Assembly (NCBI GenBank): GCA_029228645.1
Contig: JAPTHR010000015.1
Coordinates: 23,214-87,213, forward strand
Source: Gammaproteobacteria bacterium Milos-ODIII6
GTDB lineage: Bacteria; Pseudomonadota; Gammaproteobacteria; Chromatiales; Chromatiaceae
Direction: 5' to 3'
Length of the DNA stretch: 64,000 nt
The notes beneath the pieces are model-generated. The model had not been told where the DNA came from, did not search any database, and was given only the letters and a program-made list of their open reading frames with translations. Shown here piece after piece: positions 63,725 through 64,000 of the stretch; position 1 is the first letter of the stretch, and each line of letters opens with the position of its first letter. Position numbers and translations under genes: made by a program.

Positions 63725-64000
63725 TTATGACTGGGCCCGATAAAACCGCTCGGGATCGAACGCGGTATCGGTCCGCCACATGGCATGGATCGCATGCAGC
63801 AGTTTCCGCATCACGGCACAGATGGCCTGGATCTTTTTCAGGCCACGATTCTGGATCAGATGCTCATAGTAGTCTCTGACCTGAGGGACGCGGTGACTGA
63901 CGACCAGGGCGGGCATGAACAGCGCCGTACGCAGATGGCGATTGCCCGCTTTGCTGATACGCGTCTTCCTGTTGACGCTGCTGCCTGACTGGTGCTGGCG
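63725..64000 (-). CDS. IS110-family transposase, C-terminal part; 5' end outside window
   Basis: The frame is open to the window edge. TRISKAGNRHLRTALFMPAL is the C-terminal transposase_20-type region of IS110/IS116/IS902 proteins. It continues with RDYYEHLIQNRGLKKIQAI and AVMRKLLHAIHAM, the usual C-terminal helices, and stops at TAA (63725). The element's end should lie within about 100 bases to the left (63645-63724), but no terminal repeat is clear, as is normal for IS110. Confidence 0.88.
   Translation of the reverse strand, partial: RQHQSGSSVNRKTRISKAGNRHLRTALFMPALVVSHRVPQVRDYYEHLIQNRGLKKIQAICAVMRKLLHAIHAMWRTDTAFDPERFYRAQS

Overview
The window is a 64 kb piece of a GC-rich gammaproteobacterial chromosome. 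The evidence is TAGGAGC...CTCGCGAA-type REP hairpins, GlgB, Bat/MoxR, CusAB and KorAB genes, and two serine tRNAs. A Chromatiales/Ectothiorhodospiraceae-like relative would fit, but nothing in the sequence fixes the genus. Both window ends are cut inside genes: an exosortase-associated acyl-CoA ligase on the left and an IS110-type transposase on the right.

Layout. 1-3.8 kb: tail of an exosortase-A-associated cluster (acyl-CoA ligase and PLP decarboxylase) interrupted by an intact IS4-family element. 4-8.4 kb: MscS channel, GDT1-like transporter, Crp/Fnr regulator with a candidate operator, DUF2892 protein, HigBA toxin-antitoxin, tRNA-Ser(CGA). 8.4-19 kb: a regulatory block with a REC-GGDEF-EAL protein, a LuxO-type sigma-54 response regulator, a hybrid kinase with Hpt, a PhnD-type binding protein, and a divergent REC-PP2C phosphatase plus RsbW-type kinase. 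19-26 kb: KorAB-type 2-oxoacid oxidoreductase with a rubrerythrin-like protein, DUF302 protein and GlgB. 26-37.6 kb: exopolysaccharide locus (STAS protein, Wza-like, Wzz-like, O-antigen ligase/polymerase, GT2, WecG-sugar transferase fusion, pseudo-nucleotidyltransferase, flippase, sulfotransferase, degenerate receiver). 37.6-43.7 kb: tandem REP array and copper/silver efflux genes. 44-53.7 kb: LOV-GGDEF and PilZ-GGDEF-EAL proteins, histone-H1-like protein, SLAC1-type channel, others. 53.7-61.3 kb: BatD/BatBC/BatA/DUF4381/DUF58/MoxR operon. 61.3-64 kb: tRNA-Ser(GGA), YbaK-like deacylase, methyltransferase, IS110 end.

The most interesting content is the combination of the 8.4-19 kb and 26-37.6 kb regions. 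A LuxO-like activator, a phosphorelay kinase, a periplasmic binding protein and a split partner-switching module (REC-PP2C, RsbW, STAS) accompany a complete polysaccharide locus. This resembles the Vibrio fischeri syp system in logic. An identical 18-bp element containing TTGCA-N3-TGCAA, the known LuxO site form, occurs in both regulatory intergenic regions, and degenerate copies precede both polysaccharide operons. Sigma-54-type GG-N10-GC promoters lie downstream of the sites. I infer one sigma-54 regulon controlling its own phosphorelay, a partner switch, a c-di-GMP phosphodiesterase and a probably sulfated polysaccharide. The PhnD-type gene has a -1 frame break exactly at a canonical slippery heptamer (GGGTTTT).
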